Source of the DNA: JAWODU01 sp046483125 | GTDB taxonomy: Bacteria; Verrucomicrobiota; Kiritimatiellia; UBA8416; JAWODU01 | Length of the DNA stretch: 19,105 nucleotides | Reading direction: 5' to 3' | Assembly: GCA_046483125.1 (NCBI GenBank) | Contig: JAWODU010000026.1 | Coordinates: forward strand, 1-19,105 | Shown: one piece after another, positions 1-8,528 of the stretch | How the letters are laid out: each line of letters opens with the position of its first letter | How positions within the stretch are numbered: position 1 is the stretch's first letter | Position numbers and translations under genes: made by a program | The notes under the pieces: generated by a model | Databases searched by the model: none | What the model was told of the DNA's origin: nothing | Seen by the model: the letters and a program-made list of their open reading frames with translations, nothing else

Positions 1-249
1 ACTAAATCTTTTCCGACAATTCTTTTTAATTCTTTATCCTGATAAACCCTGATCGGGTTATCAAAACACATCCCATGATCACTATAAAGAATAAAATTGA
101 CCTCTTCTTCTTTTAGCCGCTTCACAAGATTGTCGCCGGACCTCCGCTGCTCTTGATCCGTACAACCCTTACTCTTTCATAAAACCTGCAAACCCTCTAA
201 AAGCAATGTCTGAAAAAACAGCCGCAAGAGGGACAGGGATATTCTTGTC
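1..249 (-). pseudogene. Remnant of an alkaline-phosphatase-superfamily (phosphodiesterase/sulfatase-like) gene, cut by the window edge
   Basis: On the minus strand two short open stretches lie in different frames. One runs from 249 to a TAA at 169-171 (ending ...AFRGFAGFMKE). The other runs from 176 off the left edge and reads ...LKEEEVNFILYSDHGMCFD. The S-D-H-G piece matches the metal-binding Asp/His motif of the alkaline phosphatase superfamily, which normally lies well inside a protein, yet no start codon or upstream domain is present. The two stretches overlap at 169-176, so one frameshift would join them. The region is visibly more AT-rich than the rest of the window. I read it as a decayed gene. 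Sequence left of the window could show a longer gene instead. Confidence 0.35.
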
Positions 250-462
250 TCAAAATTAATCAGAATTTACTGTTGACCTTTTCCTGGTACTCTGACCCAC
301 AGGGCCGTTTCGAAGGTGCGTAGACTATGGGTAGACTTTCGAGGGCCTTATATACGTAGCAAGGACAAGCCGATAAGTGCACGTAAGGAACGGGATTGAA
401 ACCGGGTGGATTGTCGAAAACCCCTGTAAATAAAGGCTTATTGGCGGCTTTCTTGTGTGTTC
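250..462. other. Intergenic stretch without a recognisable gene
   Basis: No convincing coding frame is visible. The stretch holds a weak inverted pair around 302-346 (ggccgtttcgaa facing ttcgagggcc) that encloses two copies of gtagac. It also holds one gattgaaac string at 394-402. I could not identify a T-tract terminator for the tRNA. Confidence 0.4.
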
Positions 463-552
463 TGGTGCTCGGGGCGGGATTTGAACCCGCACAGCCGTTT
501 AGCGGCCACTAGGCCCTCAACCTAGCGTGTCTGCCAATTCCACCACCCGAGC
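463..552 (-). tRNA. tRNA-Leu (anticodon GAG), CCA encoded
   Basis: Read on the minus strand from 552, the molecule begins GCTCGGG. It pairs with CCCGAGC at 467-473, followed by discriminator A and an encoded CCA (463-465). The anticodon loop is TTGAGGG between a CTAGG/CCTAG stem, giving anticodon GAG, which reads CUC/CUU leucine codons. The T arm is GCGGGTTCAAATCCCGC. A long variable arm (about GGCCGCTAAACGGCTGT) is present, as expected for a class II tRNA such as tRNA-Leu. The D arm region (TGGTGGAATTGGCAGACACG) is typical of bacterial tRNA-Leu. Confidence 0.96.
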
Positions 553-568
553 GTGAAAATACACGTAC

Positions 569-598
569 TGTATAGCGCAAAGGCCGTACAAAGGGCAA
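569..598 (-). promoter_or_regulatory. Candidate sigma70 promoter of tRNA-Leu
   Basis: On the minus strand TTGCCC (598-593) and TATACA (574-569) are separated by 18 nt. This would start transcription about ten bases before the tRNA 5' end at 552. It lies in the short gap after the stop codon of the preceding gene. Four of six bases match consensus in each hexamer, so it is plausible but not strong. Confidence 0.4.
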
Positions 599-602
599 GA
601 AA

Positions 603-2252
603 TTATGGGGCTGTCTTGTTCTGTCCGGGCCTGCCGAAGTGTAACCGCGCGGTGAATGAATCCGCATCTGACTGAAGAGCGAGGCGGCATTCCTCGAAGG
701 GCTCAAGTCTTTTCAGCCAGTCCCGCACAGCGGCGGAGTACAGCAGTATTCCGGGGGAGACGCGGGGTTTCTCTATAAGCAGAAAAAGTTCGTATGCGGC
801 AATGGCGTTGGTCAAAGCGGGAGCGGTCCGGGCGGGGTCCGCCCAGATGCGCAGTGACGCCTGTTGATCCATCAGCGCTTTGAACCAGGCCAAATCGGAT
901 TCAGAAGAGCCGGCGGCTCGGCTGAGAAGAAGCTTTTCAAGCGTGCCGAAGCTGGTCGAGAGAACCAGCCACCCGTCCGCCACCGTCAACGCTATCTTGT
1001 CCTGCCTGCTCTGTTCGGAATAAAAACCGGCTTTCGTTCCGTCGATTACGGCTGTCTGAATTCCCGCGAGGCTAAGGTACGCGGGTATCAGCCCCCGGTC
1101 GTATTGAGAATTGAAGGAGTCGAGAACAGCGGTAACCGTGTTCTTGAGTTCGGTATTCGAGTGTACGGGAAGGGCCAGAACAAGTGTCGGTATTCTGACC
1201 ATCATTCTGCCGCTGTGATCTCCTCCGAGAAGAAAGGCGAAGGAAGGACGGCCACTGACAACTCTTTTGTCCAGCTCCTTCAGGAAAGCGGGATCGGGCC
1301 CGTTCGAACACACGCCGTTGAGACTGTCCGGGAAAGGGAAGGCCATGGCGGCGCACGGGGTCGTACGAATGAGACGGGCGAGAGAATTGGCGGACGCCGC
1401 GGACAAGGAGCGCGGAGAGAAACGCAAAGTATCCGGCAGGAGGGATGAATCCCCCGTGACTTCCAGAAGGGCGTAACCGGGGGAGTTCAGGAACAGTCTG
1501 CTGTGCAGGGCCAAGCGGTCCCTGACCATATCTCCCCGGTAAAGGACGACCCATGCCTCATCCGCGGCGCGCGGCGAAGCAGAATGCTTTTCGTCGAGCT
1601 TTTGGGCCAGTTCCGGTATCGGTGTGGCGTGGCGGCTGATCCGCTCGGCAGCGTAACCGGCGGCCTTCGGGTCTTCTGAAAGACAGGCTACGAGTACGCC
1701 TTCTACTGCCGCGAAGGAAAGCTTCGCGGCGGAAGCGGAGATTTCACCGTCCTGGTCGGGAGAATTTTCCATGAGCCAGACCGTATACGAACTCCGGGTG
1801 TCCACCGGGCTGGCGGAAATATCCGATATGAGACGCCGGCTCCATGTCCAGTCGATGAGCTTGCCGTAGAGACCGGTCCAGCTGGATAAAACCCATGCCG
1901 GTTTACCGCTCGGACCGAGAGAGTCGCAATAGGCGACAAGAGTATCGCGGGACGCCAGGCATGCGGCGGCGGTCCGGAGATTCGCGTTGGTCTTAATATC
2001 CGCGATTTGATTTTCGTCAAGACCCGCGTGACCAAGAAACATCGTTACCAGAGCATTATCCAGCAGTGAGTTCCATCGGGCCCCCAGGTTGCGGTGTTCG
2101 GTTACCAGGAGGGCCTGCCGCGGTATGGCCCTGTAGAGACTGGCGCGGTTATAGGGGAAATACACGCACCACCATGCCGCCAGGGCGCCAAAAAGGATGA
2201 TAAGCGCCGCTATAATAAGGGGACGTGTTCGGGGTTTTATTTGGATCATCAT
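603..2252 (-). CDS. Membrane-anchored protein of unknown function
   Basis: A protein of about 549 residues that I do not recognise. It opens with a basic stretch (IKPRTR) followed by a hydrophobic segment of about 20 residues (LIIAALIILFGALAAWWCVYF), then a long, mostly polar remainder. That suggests one N-terminal anchor with the bulk outside the cytoplasm. The general look resembles the loosely defined DUF3352 type of extracytoplasmic proteins, but I see no diagnostic motif. The longest frame begins with TTG at 2258. Two consecutive ATGs follow at 2252 and 2249, and I chose the first. No clear Shine-Dalgarno sequence precedes any of them. It starts 14 bases after the pyrD stop, so it is probably cotranscribed with pyrKD, although no link to pyrimidine metabolism can be seen. 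Confidence 0.8.
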   Translation of the reverse strand: MMIQIKPRTRPLIIAALIILFGALAAWWCVYFPYNRASLYRAIPRQALLVTEHRNLGARWNSLLDNALVTMFLGHAGLDENQIADIKTNANLRTAAACLASRDTLVAYCDSLGPSGKPAWVLSSWTGLYGKLIDWTWSRRLISDISASPVDTRSSYTVWLMENSPDQDGEISASAAKLSFAAVEGVLVACLSEDPKAAGYAAERISRHATPIPELAQKLDEKHSASPRAADEAWVVLYRGDMVRDRLALHSRLFLNSPGYALLEVTGDSSLLPDTLRFSPRSLSAASANSLARLIRTTPCAAMAFPFPDSLNGVCSNGPDPAFLKELDKRVVSGRPSFAFLLGGDHSGRMMVRIPTLVLALPVHSNTELKNTVTAVLDSFNSQYDRGLIPAYLSLAGIQTAVIDGTKAGFYSEQSRQDKIALTVADGWLVLSTSFGTLEKLLLSRAAGSSESDLAWFKALMDQQASLRIWADPARTAPALTNAIAAYELFLLIEKPRVSPGILLYSAAVRDWLKRLEPFEECRLALQSDADSFTARLHFGRPGQNKTAP

Positions 2253-2266
2253 TTTCAAAACAGGAG

Positions 2267-3190
2267 TCAGGGGGTTTCGAGGCTTCCCGCAATATCGCCG
2301 AGGCGGGCTATGTTATGGGAGAGGAGATATTCTTCAATTCCGTCTACAACCTTCAGCGCGGTAAGGGGATCGGTGAAATTAGCCGTGCCGACGGCTACGG
2401 CCGAGGCGCCGGCGATGATGAATTCAACAGCGTCTTCGGGCCCGGTAATGCCTCCCATTCCGATTACAGGTATGTCAACGGCCCGCGCCGCCTGCGCGAC
2501 GAGCCTGAGGGCCACTGGATGAATCGCCGGTCCGGAAAGACCGCCGACGCCGTTGGCAAGCACGGGCCGGTGCGTGGCAATATCTATTACCATCGCGGGT
2601 ATGGAATTGATAAGGGAAACGGCATCGGCCCCGGCTTCGGCTACGGACCGGGCAAGCTCTTCTATCCCGGAATAGAGAGGCGGAAGTTTTGGAATCAGGG
2701 GCAGAGAACACGCCTTCCGTACGGCGGAAACGAGCCTGGAGGAAGCCGCGGGATCGGCGCCGAATTCAGATCCGCCGTGTTCGATATTGGGACAGGAAAT
2801 GTTGAGTTCCAGCGCGGCGATTCCGTCCAAGCCGTCGAGGCGGGCTGAGACCTCGGCATATTCGGAGATTGTCTTTCCCCACACGTTAACTATCACCGGA
2901 GTATTGAAACCGCGCAGGAAGGGCAGATACTCGTCCAGAAACACCTGTACCCCGGGGTTCTGAAGACCGATGGCATTTACAATGCCGCCCGGCACTTCCA
3001 CGAGCCGCGGCGTCGGGTTTCCTTCCCACGGTTCAAGGCTCAGCCCCTTGACCGTTACCGCGCCGAGACGGTTTATGTCCACGATGTCCGAGTATTCCTT
3101 CCCGTAACCGAAAGTGCCCGAAGCCACCATGACGGGATTCTTCATGGAAATCCCTGCGATATTCACCGACATGTCCGGCCCTGGATTCAT
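2267..3190 (-). CDS. pyrD: Dihydroorotate dehydrogenase B, catalytic subunit
   Basis: Oxidises dihydroorotate to orotate, the fourth step of de novo pyrimidine synthesis, in the cytoplasm. Electrons leave through PyrK. The 307-residue protein has the class 1 fold signatures: SGTFGYGKEY near the N terminus, NVWGKTISEY, the active-site loop ELNISCPN with catalytic Cys133 (class 1B uses Cys), and the FMN phosphate loops GGLSGPAIHP, IGMGGI and GASAVAVGTANF. The usual PKLSPN segment reads PKLPPLYSG here, a small divergence. The frame stays open further upstream, but ATG at 3188-3190 overlaps the pyrK stop as ATGA, is preceded by AGGTGG, and gives the normal family length. The coupling supports equal production of both subunits. 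Confidence 0.97.
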   Translation of the reverse strand: MNPGPDMSVNIAGISMKNPVMVASGTFGYGKEYSDIVDINRLGAVTVKGLSLEPWEGNPTPRLVEVPGGIVNAIGLQNPGVQVFLDEYLPFLRGFNTPVIVNVWGKTISEYAEVSARLDGLDGIAALELNISCPNIEHGGSEFGADPAASSRLVSAVRKACSLPLIPKLPPLYSGIEELARSVAEAGADAVSLINSIPAMVIDIATHRPVLANGVGGLSGPAIHPVALRLVAQAARAVDIPVIGMGGITGPEDAVEFIIAGASAVAVGTANFTDPLTALKVVDGIEEYLLSHNIARLGDIAGSLETP

Positions 3191-3972
3191 TCCCACACCA
3201 CCTGCCTTGCCTCGAATACGGGTCCCTCGCGACATACGCGTTTCCATTTTATGTCGCCTTTGCCGTCCCTGATTTTGTGAACGCAGGCGAGGCACGCGCC
3301 GATTCCGCATCCCATGTGGCGGTCAAGCGAGACCCACACTTTCGACTTGAGGAATATGGCCTGTTGGCTGACGGTCCTGAGCATTCCGTCCGGGCCGCAG
3401 GCAAAAAATTCAAGCGTTTCAAAGGATCTCTGGTATTCCCCGAGCCACTCTTCAAGCGCTTCGGTGACGAGGCCGGAGTAACCGAGAGAGCCGTCTTCGG
3501 TCGCGGGGATGACACGCCAGCCTATGTGTTCGAAATCTTCGGCGCACAAAACGCGGTCGCCGTCGGCGCCGCCGATGAATACCGTGCCTTTCCTGTCGAG
3601 GCGGGAGGCCAGAAAGTGAAGAGGGGCCACTCCATAACCGCCGGCGATGAGGACGGGATAGGCCTTATCGGACTCCGTGGGGAACCCGTTGCCGAGCGGG
3701 CCCATGATGCTGACGGTTTCTCCCGGGCGCAACCGGGTCATGGCCCTGGTTCCGACGCCGACGCATTCGTACAGAATGGAAAGACGGGGGGTGTCGATCT
3801 TGAAGACGCTGAAGGGGCGTCTCAGGACGCTGGAGGCCAGGTTGGGGACGCGCAGGTGGACGAACTGGCCGGGTTGTATGGCGGAGGATATGGCGGGTTC
3901 GTGGAGGACGAGTTCCCTTTGTCCGCCGGGGTAGGTTTTCTGGTCGAGTACGCGTGCGTTTTCCAGTCTCAT
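3187..3972 (-). CDS. pyrK: Dihydroorotate dehydrogenase B, electron transfer subunit
   Basis: The FAD/[2Fe-2S] partner of class 1B PyrD, passing electrons from dihydroorotate oxidation to NAD+. Counting from ATG 3972 (261 aa), the ferredoxin-reductase-like FAD domain carries RRPFSVF at 51-57. The NAD-binding site reads AGGYGVAPL near 110. The iron-sulfur ligands are Cys222, 227, 230 and 247 in MGCGIGACLAC...KRVC, the family spacing. An in-frame TTG at 4011 would add 13 residues and has a weak AGG upstream. ATG 3972 has no visible ribosome site, so the start is uncertain. The stop overlaps pyrD by ATGA. The gene follows nrdJ with a gap of 75-114 bases and may share its transcript. Confidence 0.96.
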   Translation of the reverse strand: MRLENARVLDQKTYPGGQRELVLHEPAISSAIQPGQFVHLRVPNLASSVLRRPFSVFKIDTPRLSILYECVGVGTRAMTRLRPGETVSIMGPLGNGFPTESDKAYPVLIAGGYGVAPLHFLASRLDRKGTVFIGGADGDRVLCAEDFEHIGWRVIPATEDGSLGYSGLVTEALEEWLGEYQRSFETLEFFACGPDGMLRTVSQQAIFLKSKVWVSLDRHMGCGIGACLACVHKIRDGKGDIKWKRVCREGPVFEARQVVWE

Positions 3973-4042
3973 GGCTCGAGGGAGTGTGGTGTTTTTCGGG
4001 GCGGTGGTCAAGGATAGCCTGCGGGGAACTCATCACGCGGTT

Positions 4043-4061
4043 CGCCGCATCGCTGGCGGCG
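4043..4061 (-). other. GC hairpin in the nrdJ-pyrK gap
   Basis: CGCCGC at 4043-4048 and GCGGCG at 4056-4061 form a perfect 6-bp stem with a 7-base loop between the nrdJ stop and pyrK. No T-tract follows on the minus strand, so it is not a standard intrinsic terminator. It could trim transcript levels or protect the mRNA between the two genes. Confidence 0.3.
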
Positions 4062-4086
4062 TACTGGAGATTACCGGGCGGCGGTA

Positions 4087-6996
4087 TCAGGAACAGCCCA
4101 TGGAGTTGCCGCAGTTGTAACAGCGGTAGCAGGATCCGTTGCGAACGGTTATCGCGCCGCATACATCGCAGGCAGGCGCGTCTTCCTGGAATCCCCGGAA
4201 CTGCAGGTCTACCCGTGTTGTCTTGTTTTCGGTATCGTTCCGAACGGGTGTCCCCGATGGTGCGGCCGCCTGTTCGGCTGTTTCTTCGCTTTCCACGACG
4301 GCTGCGGCCTCGTTCCTGCCGTCCGGAAACGTGTGGTCCAGCCAGCGGAAAATGTAGTCCACAATGGATTTGGCCATTGGAATATCGGAGTTCTTTGTAA
4401 AGCCGCTGGGCTCAAAACGGCTGTGCGCGAACTTTCTCACGAGCTCCTTGATCGGCACACCGTACTGCAGGCAGAGAGAGATTGCCGTACCGAAGGAATC
4501 CATGGTACCGCCAACGGTGCTTCCCTCCTTTGCCATGGTGATGAAAAGTTCACCCGGACGGCCGTCTTCGTAAATGCCCACCGTGAGATATCCCTCGTGC
4601 CCCGCTACCTCGAACTTGTGAGTAATAGAATTCCGGGTCAGGGGCATGCGGCGCCGGAAGGGCCTGGGAGCCGGCGTTTCGGCCTTGGCCTCACCGGTTT
4701 TTTCACCGGTATTCAGCGGCTGTATGCGCTTTGAGCCGTCCCTGTACATGGCCAGCGACTTGAGACCGAGTTTCCAGCCTTCCACGTAGGCCTGCGCGAT
4801 GTCGTTTACCGTGGCGTCATTGGCGATGTTGACCGTTTTGCTTATGGAACCCGAGAGGAAAGGCTGAACGGCGGCCATCATTTTAAGGTGCGCCTTATAG
4901 TGAATATACCGCTTGCCTTGCCGGGCCTTGAAAGCGCAGTCAAAAACAGGCAGGTCTTCGCTTTTCAGATTGGGCGCGCCTTCAATTGTGTCGTTTTCAT
5001 CGACGTACTTGATAATCGCTTCCATTTCGTCTTCGGTATAGCCGAGCTTTGTGAGAGCCGGGCGAATGGTCCGGTTCACGATCTTCATTGTTCCGCCTCC
5101 GGCCAGTTTCTTGTATTTGACCAGCGCGATGTCCGGTTCCACCCCGGTCGTGTCGCAATCCATCATGAAACCGATGGTGCCGGTGGGAGCAAGCAGGGTT
5201 ACCTGCGAATTCCTGAACCCGGTTCGAGGGGCCTTGCTGACGACATGGTTCCACAATTGTTCGGCGGCTTTGCGTACCTCCGCGGGAGCGAGTACGCTGT
5301 CAATGTTGCCTACGGCCCCCCGGTGCATCTTCATGACGTTGATCATGGCATCGCGGTTGCGGCCGTAATCCGCGAATGAACCTTTGACCTGCGCGAGTTC
5401 CTGGGAAACGGAGTAACCGTTGGCCGTCATTAAAGCCGTTACGGCGCCGGCGAATGCTCTGCCCTGATCGCTGTCGTACGGCATGCCGAGGCTCATGGCG
5501 ACGGCGCCGAGGTTTGCGTACCCGAGACCGAGAGGACGGTAAACGTGCGAATTCTCAGCGATTTCAACGGTGGGATAACTGGCATTATCAACAAGTATGT
5601 CCTGGGCAATAATGAACAGGCGTGTAACGTGCTTGAAAAGCTCGATGTTGAAATTGCCGTTCTCGTCTACAAACTTCATCAGGTTTACCGATGCGAGGTT
5701 GCAGGCGCTGTTGTCGAGGAACATGAATTCCGAGCATGGATTACTGGCGTTGATTCTGCCGCTGTCGGGACACGTGTGCCACCTGTTTATGGTAGTATCG
5801 TACTGCAGGCCGGGATCGCCGCAGACGTGAGTCCCCTCCGCTGTCATTCTGAGAAGGTCGCGCGCCTGATGTGTATCAACTTTTTCACCCGTAAGCACGG
5901 CCCGGGTTTCCCACGGCTCGTCGTTTTCCGCGGCGTTCATGAAATCGTCCGTAACCCTCACGGAAAGGTTAGCGTTCTGAAACATTACAGATTCGTAAGC
6001 TTCGCCCGAAAGAGAACCGTCGTAGCCCTGTTCGATCAGTCCCCAGGCCTTCTTTTCCTCGTTCTTCTTACAGTTGATGAACTCCACTATGTCGGGATGA
6101 CTGACCTTGAGACTCTGCATTTTGGCCGCGCGCCGGGTCTTGCCGCCGGATTTTATAACCGCCGCGACCTGGTCAAAGACCCTCATGAAGCTAAGAGGTC
6201 CGGAGGGTGTGCCGCCGCCGGAAAGTTTTTCGCGACTGCTTCTCAGAGTGCTCAGATCGGTGCCCGTGCCGGAACCGTATTTGAAGAGCATGGCTTCGCA
6301 AGAAGCAAGACGCATGATGTCTTCCATGGTGTCTTCAACGGACTGTATAAAGCACGCGGATGCCTGAGGGTTCTTATACGTGTTATCCACGCGTATGATT
6401 TCCCGGGCGTCTTCGTCCCATCGGTAGCTGGTACGGCTTTTCGAACTGTGACCGTATATCTGATACAAACCCACGTTAAACCATACGGGCGAATTGAACG
6501 CGCCGTATTGATGGAGGCAGACGTACGAAAGGTCCCCGTAGAAATTTTCGGCATCTTCGGGAGACGCGAAGTAGCCGTCGTTTAATCCCCAGTCCGTTAT
6601 GGTCCTTACGACGCGATGAATCAATTGTCTTGCGGAGTATTCACGATCGTTCGTACCGACGCCGCCGTAAAAATACTTGGAAGCCACGACGTTGGTAGCC
6701 AGCATGGACCAGGACTTGGGGACCTCGACGTTATCCTGCGTGAAAACATCTTTCCCGGCGTCTCCGGCAATAGATGCTTTACGGCGTTCCCACTCCACGG
6801 AATCGAAAGGGTTTTCTTCTTCCGCCGTCAGCCGGCGCTGAACTTTCACACCGTTATCTGTTGTCTTGAGGCCGGGATCTTTTTCTCCCGCCCCGGGCCT
6901 GGAAGCGGTTCTGTTCTCCTTTGCCTTTTCTGTGTTTTCGGAACCCTTACGTGAACGAGTTTCAATGGCATCAACCGCACCGCGAGCATCGAGCAT
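4087..6996 (-). CDS. nrdJ: Adenosylcobalamin-dependent (class II) ribonucleotide reductase
   Basis: Reduces ribonucleotides to deoxyribonucleotides using adenosylcobalamin, without oxygen and without a separate radical subunit. The 969-residue protein has the NrdJ layout. After a charged low-complexity leader of about 55 residues comes the catalytic barrel. Cys215 (SACFIQ) and Cys433 (SACNLAS) are the expected redox pair. NPCSEF at 419-424 holds the Asn-x-Cys-x-Glu triad with thiyl-radical Cys421. APTGTIGFMMDCDTTGVEPD lies around residues 600-620. A TSCPD-type segment (GGTMDSFGTAISLCLQYG) follows. The tail has a Cys cluster (CDVCG...CYRCYNCG..GC, about 943-969), probably zinc-binding or used for re-reduction. 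ATG 6996 is preceded by GGAG at 7 nt. The promoter region carries two NrdR-like boxes. No cobalamin riboswitch is apparent in the leader. Confidence 0.97.
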   Translation of the reverse strand: MLDARGAVDAIETRSRKGSENTEKAKENRTASRPGAGEKDPGLKTTDNGVKVQRRLTAEEENPFDSVEWERRKASIAGDAGKDVFTQDNVEVPKSWSMLATNVVASKYFYGGVGTNDREYSARQLIHRVVRTITDWGLNDGYFASPEDAENFYGDLSYVCLHQYGAFNSPVWFNVGLYQIYGHSSKSRTSYRWDEDAREIIRVDNTYKNPQASACFIQSVEDTMEDIMRLASCEAMLFKYGSGTGTDLSTLRSSREKLSGGGTPSGPLSFMRVFDQVAAVIKSGGKTRRAAKMQSLKVSHPDIVEFINCKKNEEKKAWGLIEQGYDGSLSGEAYESVMFQNANLSVRVTDDFMNAAENDEPWETRAVLTGEKVDTHQARDLLRMTAEGTHVCGDPGLQYDTTINRWHTCPDSGRINASNPCSEFMFLDNSACNLASVNLMKFVDENGNFNIELFKHVTRLFIIAQDILVDNASYPTVEIAENSHVYRPLGLGYANLGAVAMSLGMPYDSDQGRAFAGAVTALMTANGYSVSQELAQVKGSFADYGRNRDAMINVMKMHRGAVGNIDSVLAPAEVRKAAEQLWNHVVSKAPRTGFRNSQVTLLAPTGTIGFMMDCDTTGVEPDIALVKYKKLAGGGTMKIVNRTIRPALTKLGYTEDEMEAIIKYVDENDTIEGAPNLKSEDLPVFDCAFKARQGKRYIHYKAHLKMMAAVQPFLSGSISKTVNIANDATVNDIAQAYVEGWKLGLKSLAMYRDGSKRIQPLNTGEKTGEAKAETPAPRPFRRRMPLTRNSITHKFEVAGHEGYLTVGIYEDGRPGELFITMAKEGSTVGGTMDSFGTAISLCLQYGVPIKELVRKFAHSRFEPSGFTKNSDIPMAKSIVDYIFRWLDHTFPDGRNEAAAVVESEETAEQAAAPSGTPVRNDTENKTTRVDLQFRGFQEDAPACDVCGAITVRNGSCYRCYNCGNSMGCS

Positions 6997-7032
6997 GTTC
7001 AGTCTCCAGAGGAAATTTGAATGGTTAGAAAA

Positions 7033-7048
7033 ACACCATATGTGCCGC
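7033..7048. promoter_or_regulatory. Second, weaker NrdR-like box
   Basis: acaccatatgtg at 7033-7044 matches the first eleven positions of the operator pattern, while the second half is poor. Its centre is 42 bp, four helical turns, from the centre of the box at 7075-7090, as expected for paired NrdR boxes. It overlaps a 7-bp hairpin (7041-7059, GTGCCG-CTTTT-CGGCAC) that would sit in the nrdJ leader. Confidence 0.4.
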
Positions 7049-7068
7049 TTTTCGGCACAACTGGCCTA

Positions 7069-7096
7069 CTAATACCACCATATCTTGTGTGGTCAA
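7069..7096 (-). promoter_or_regulatory. Candidate nrdJ promoter with an NrdR box in its spacer
   Basis: On the minus strand TTGACC (7096-7091) and TATTAG (7074-7069) are separated by 16 nt. A TG lies just before the -10, giving an extended -10 element. The spacer coincides exactly with the NrdR-like box at 7075-7090. The predicted start lies about 65 nt upstream of nrdJ. Confidence 0.5.
7075..7090. promoter_or_regulatory. NrdR-like box (promoter-overlapping)
   Basis: The plus-strand sequence ccaccatatcttgtgt closely follows the published NrdR operator pattern (acaCwAtATaTwGtGt). It fills the -35/-10 spacer of the nrdJ promoter, so binding would block RNA polymerase. NrdR is the ATP/dATP-sensing repressor of ribonucleotide reductase genes; it is not encoded in this window. 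Confidence 0.55.
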
Positions 7097-7172
7097 GGGA
7101 AAATGAAAGTTTTTACAAAAAAGTTTTCAGCAGACCTTTCGTTCAGTACCGGCAGGATGAGAAAGGCGGGCG

Positions 7173-8528
7173 CTATCTGCGTCTTTTACGGGCCTGGAAT
7201 TGAAGCTGGAGAGGTACGCCTTCCAGGCTGAAGGTGCGCCTGAGGGCGCCAATAAGGTATTGCCGGTATTGCGCCGGGACAGCGCGGGAGCGGTTCACGA
7301 ATATCCGGACGCTCAGGGGTTCGATTCCGGTCTGCGTTGCGTAGTACATTTTAAGGGGCCGTCCCCCGACTAAAGGCGGCGTCCGCCGCTGTGCGGCGTC
7401 CGTGATGCACGTGTTGAGCAAAGCGGTAGGAAGCCTGAACCTGATCCGGGAAGCCACGTGGTCGATTGCCTCAACGGAGCGCCTGATGTTGTATCCTGTT
7501 TCAGCCGAAACAAAAACGACGGGACAGAAATTTACAAAAGGTAGAGTTCTGGCGACAGCGGAGCCGAATTCAGCCTGGTTCGATTGCGACAGGTCCCATT
7601 TGTTAACCAGAATTACGCACCCTTTCCCCTTTTCAATTATGGCGGAGGCAATTTTCTTGTCCTGGGCTGTAGGTTTGCAGGGGGCTTCGAGCATCAATAC
7701 AGTTATATTGGAACGCTCGATACTCTTTTGTGCCCTCATAAGACTGAATCCGTCGATTGCGGTTCTGCTTTTGGCTCGACGGCGGATCCCGGCAGTGTCA
7801 ATGAGCGTATAATGCGCCGCCTGGGGGCCTTTTCCCGTGACGAAGGGAATGTCGATACTGTCCCGGGTTGTGCCGGGCGTCTCGGAGACTATCACACGCT
7901 CGCTTTTGAGAAGCCGATTGATATAGGACGATTTCCCGACATTGGGCCTTCCCGCTACCGCGACTTTAACGGGGTCTTTAACGGTTGTATTTTCTGCGGA
8001 AGGGAGTCCGGAGAGGATTTGATTCATCATGGGAGCAAAGCCGCGATTGTGCAGTGCGGACACCGGGAATACGGGGTATCCCAAACGCTCAAATTCCAGT
8101 GCGTGGGTGTCCAGAGCCTCGGTGTCGCATTTATTGGCGGCTACGACGGTAAAACGGCCTTTTTTACGAAGAATTGAGGCCGCTTCGCCGTCGAGAGGGC
8201 TGATTCCGGCGGCGGCGTCCACCACGAATATGATACACGCGGCATCAGACAGCGCCAGCTCTGCCTGTCCGCCAACGGCTTCCCTGATGGCGGTTTTGGT
8301 GGTCTCGTCCGCCGCGCCGCATATTCCGCCGGTGTCTACAAGCTGGAACCGCTCTCCCCGCCATTCGGCCTCCTGCATCAGCCGGTCCCGGGTTACGCCG
8401 CTTTGGGAGTGCACGATGGCGAGCCGGCGTCCGAGCAGACGGTTGAAGATGGCGGATTTCCCGACGTTGGGCCGTCCGACGATCGTTACTATCCGGCGGG
8501 GCGCCTGCTGGTCACGGACGCGGTGCAT
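7173..8528 (-). CDS. der: Ribosome-assembly GTPase Der (EngA)
   Basis: Essential GTPase with two tandem G domains that acts in 50S ribosomal subunit maturation. In the 451-residue protein the first P-loop is GRPNVGKS at 18-25, followed by DTGG and NKCD. The second domain repeats GRPNVGKS, DTAGI and NKWD. The C-terminal KH-like domain ends in a basic tail (QARKRRR). The frame is open further upstream, but ATG 8528 gives the normal N terminus directly before the first P-loop and has AGGAAGG about 4 nt upstream. It overlaps the glnS 3' end by 17 nt, which suggests translational coupling in a gltX-glnS-der operon. Confidence 0.97.
   Translation of the reverse strand: MHRVRDQQAPRRIVTIVGRPNVGKSAIFNRLLGRRLAIVHSQSGVTRDRLMQEAEWRGERFQLVDTGGICGAADETTKTAIREAVGGQAELALSDAACIIFVVDAAAGISPLDGEAASILRKKGRFTVVAANKCDTEALDTHALEFERLGYPVFPVSALHNRGFAPMMNQILSGLPSAENTTVKDPVKVAVAGRPNVGKSSYINRLLKSERVIVSETPGTTRDSIDIPFVTGKGPQAAHYTLIDTAGIRRRAKSRTAIDGFSLMRAQKSIERSNITVLMLEAPCKPTAQDKKIASAIIEKGKGCVILVNKWDLSQSNQAEFGSAVARTLPFVNFCPVVFVSAETGYNIRRSVEAIDHVASRIRFRLPTALLNTCITDAAQRRTPPLVGGRPLKMYYATQTGIEPLSVRIFVNRSRAVPAQYRQYLIGALRRTFSLEGVPLQLQFQARKRRR

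Noticed and set aside
394..402. gattgaaac, a string common at the end of CRISPR repeats
   Set aside because: It occurs once, with no regularly spaced second copy and no cas gene nearby.
7100..7125. T-rich stretch after der as a terminator
   Set aside because: The T runs are present on the minus strand, but the bases before them form direct repeats (AAAACTTT twice), not a stable stem.
6997..7172. Possible cobalamin riboswitch upstream of the B12-dependent nrdJ
   Set aside because: The 176-bp leader lacks the B12-box-like conserved core and is too AT-rich and short in structured arms; only one small hairpin is seen.
7021..7203. Small plus-strand frame in the nrdJ-der gap
   Set aside because: It crosses the promoter and NrdR-like boxes, has no ribosome site and runs into the der 3' end.
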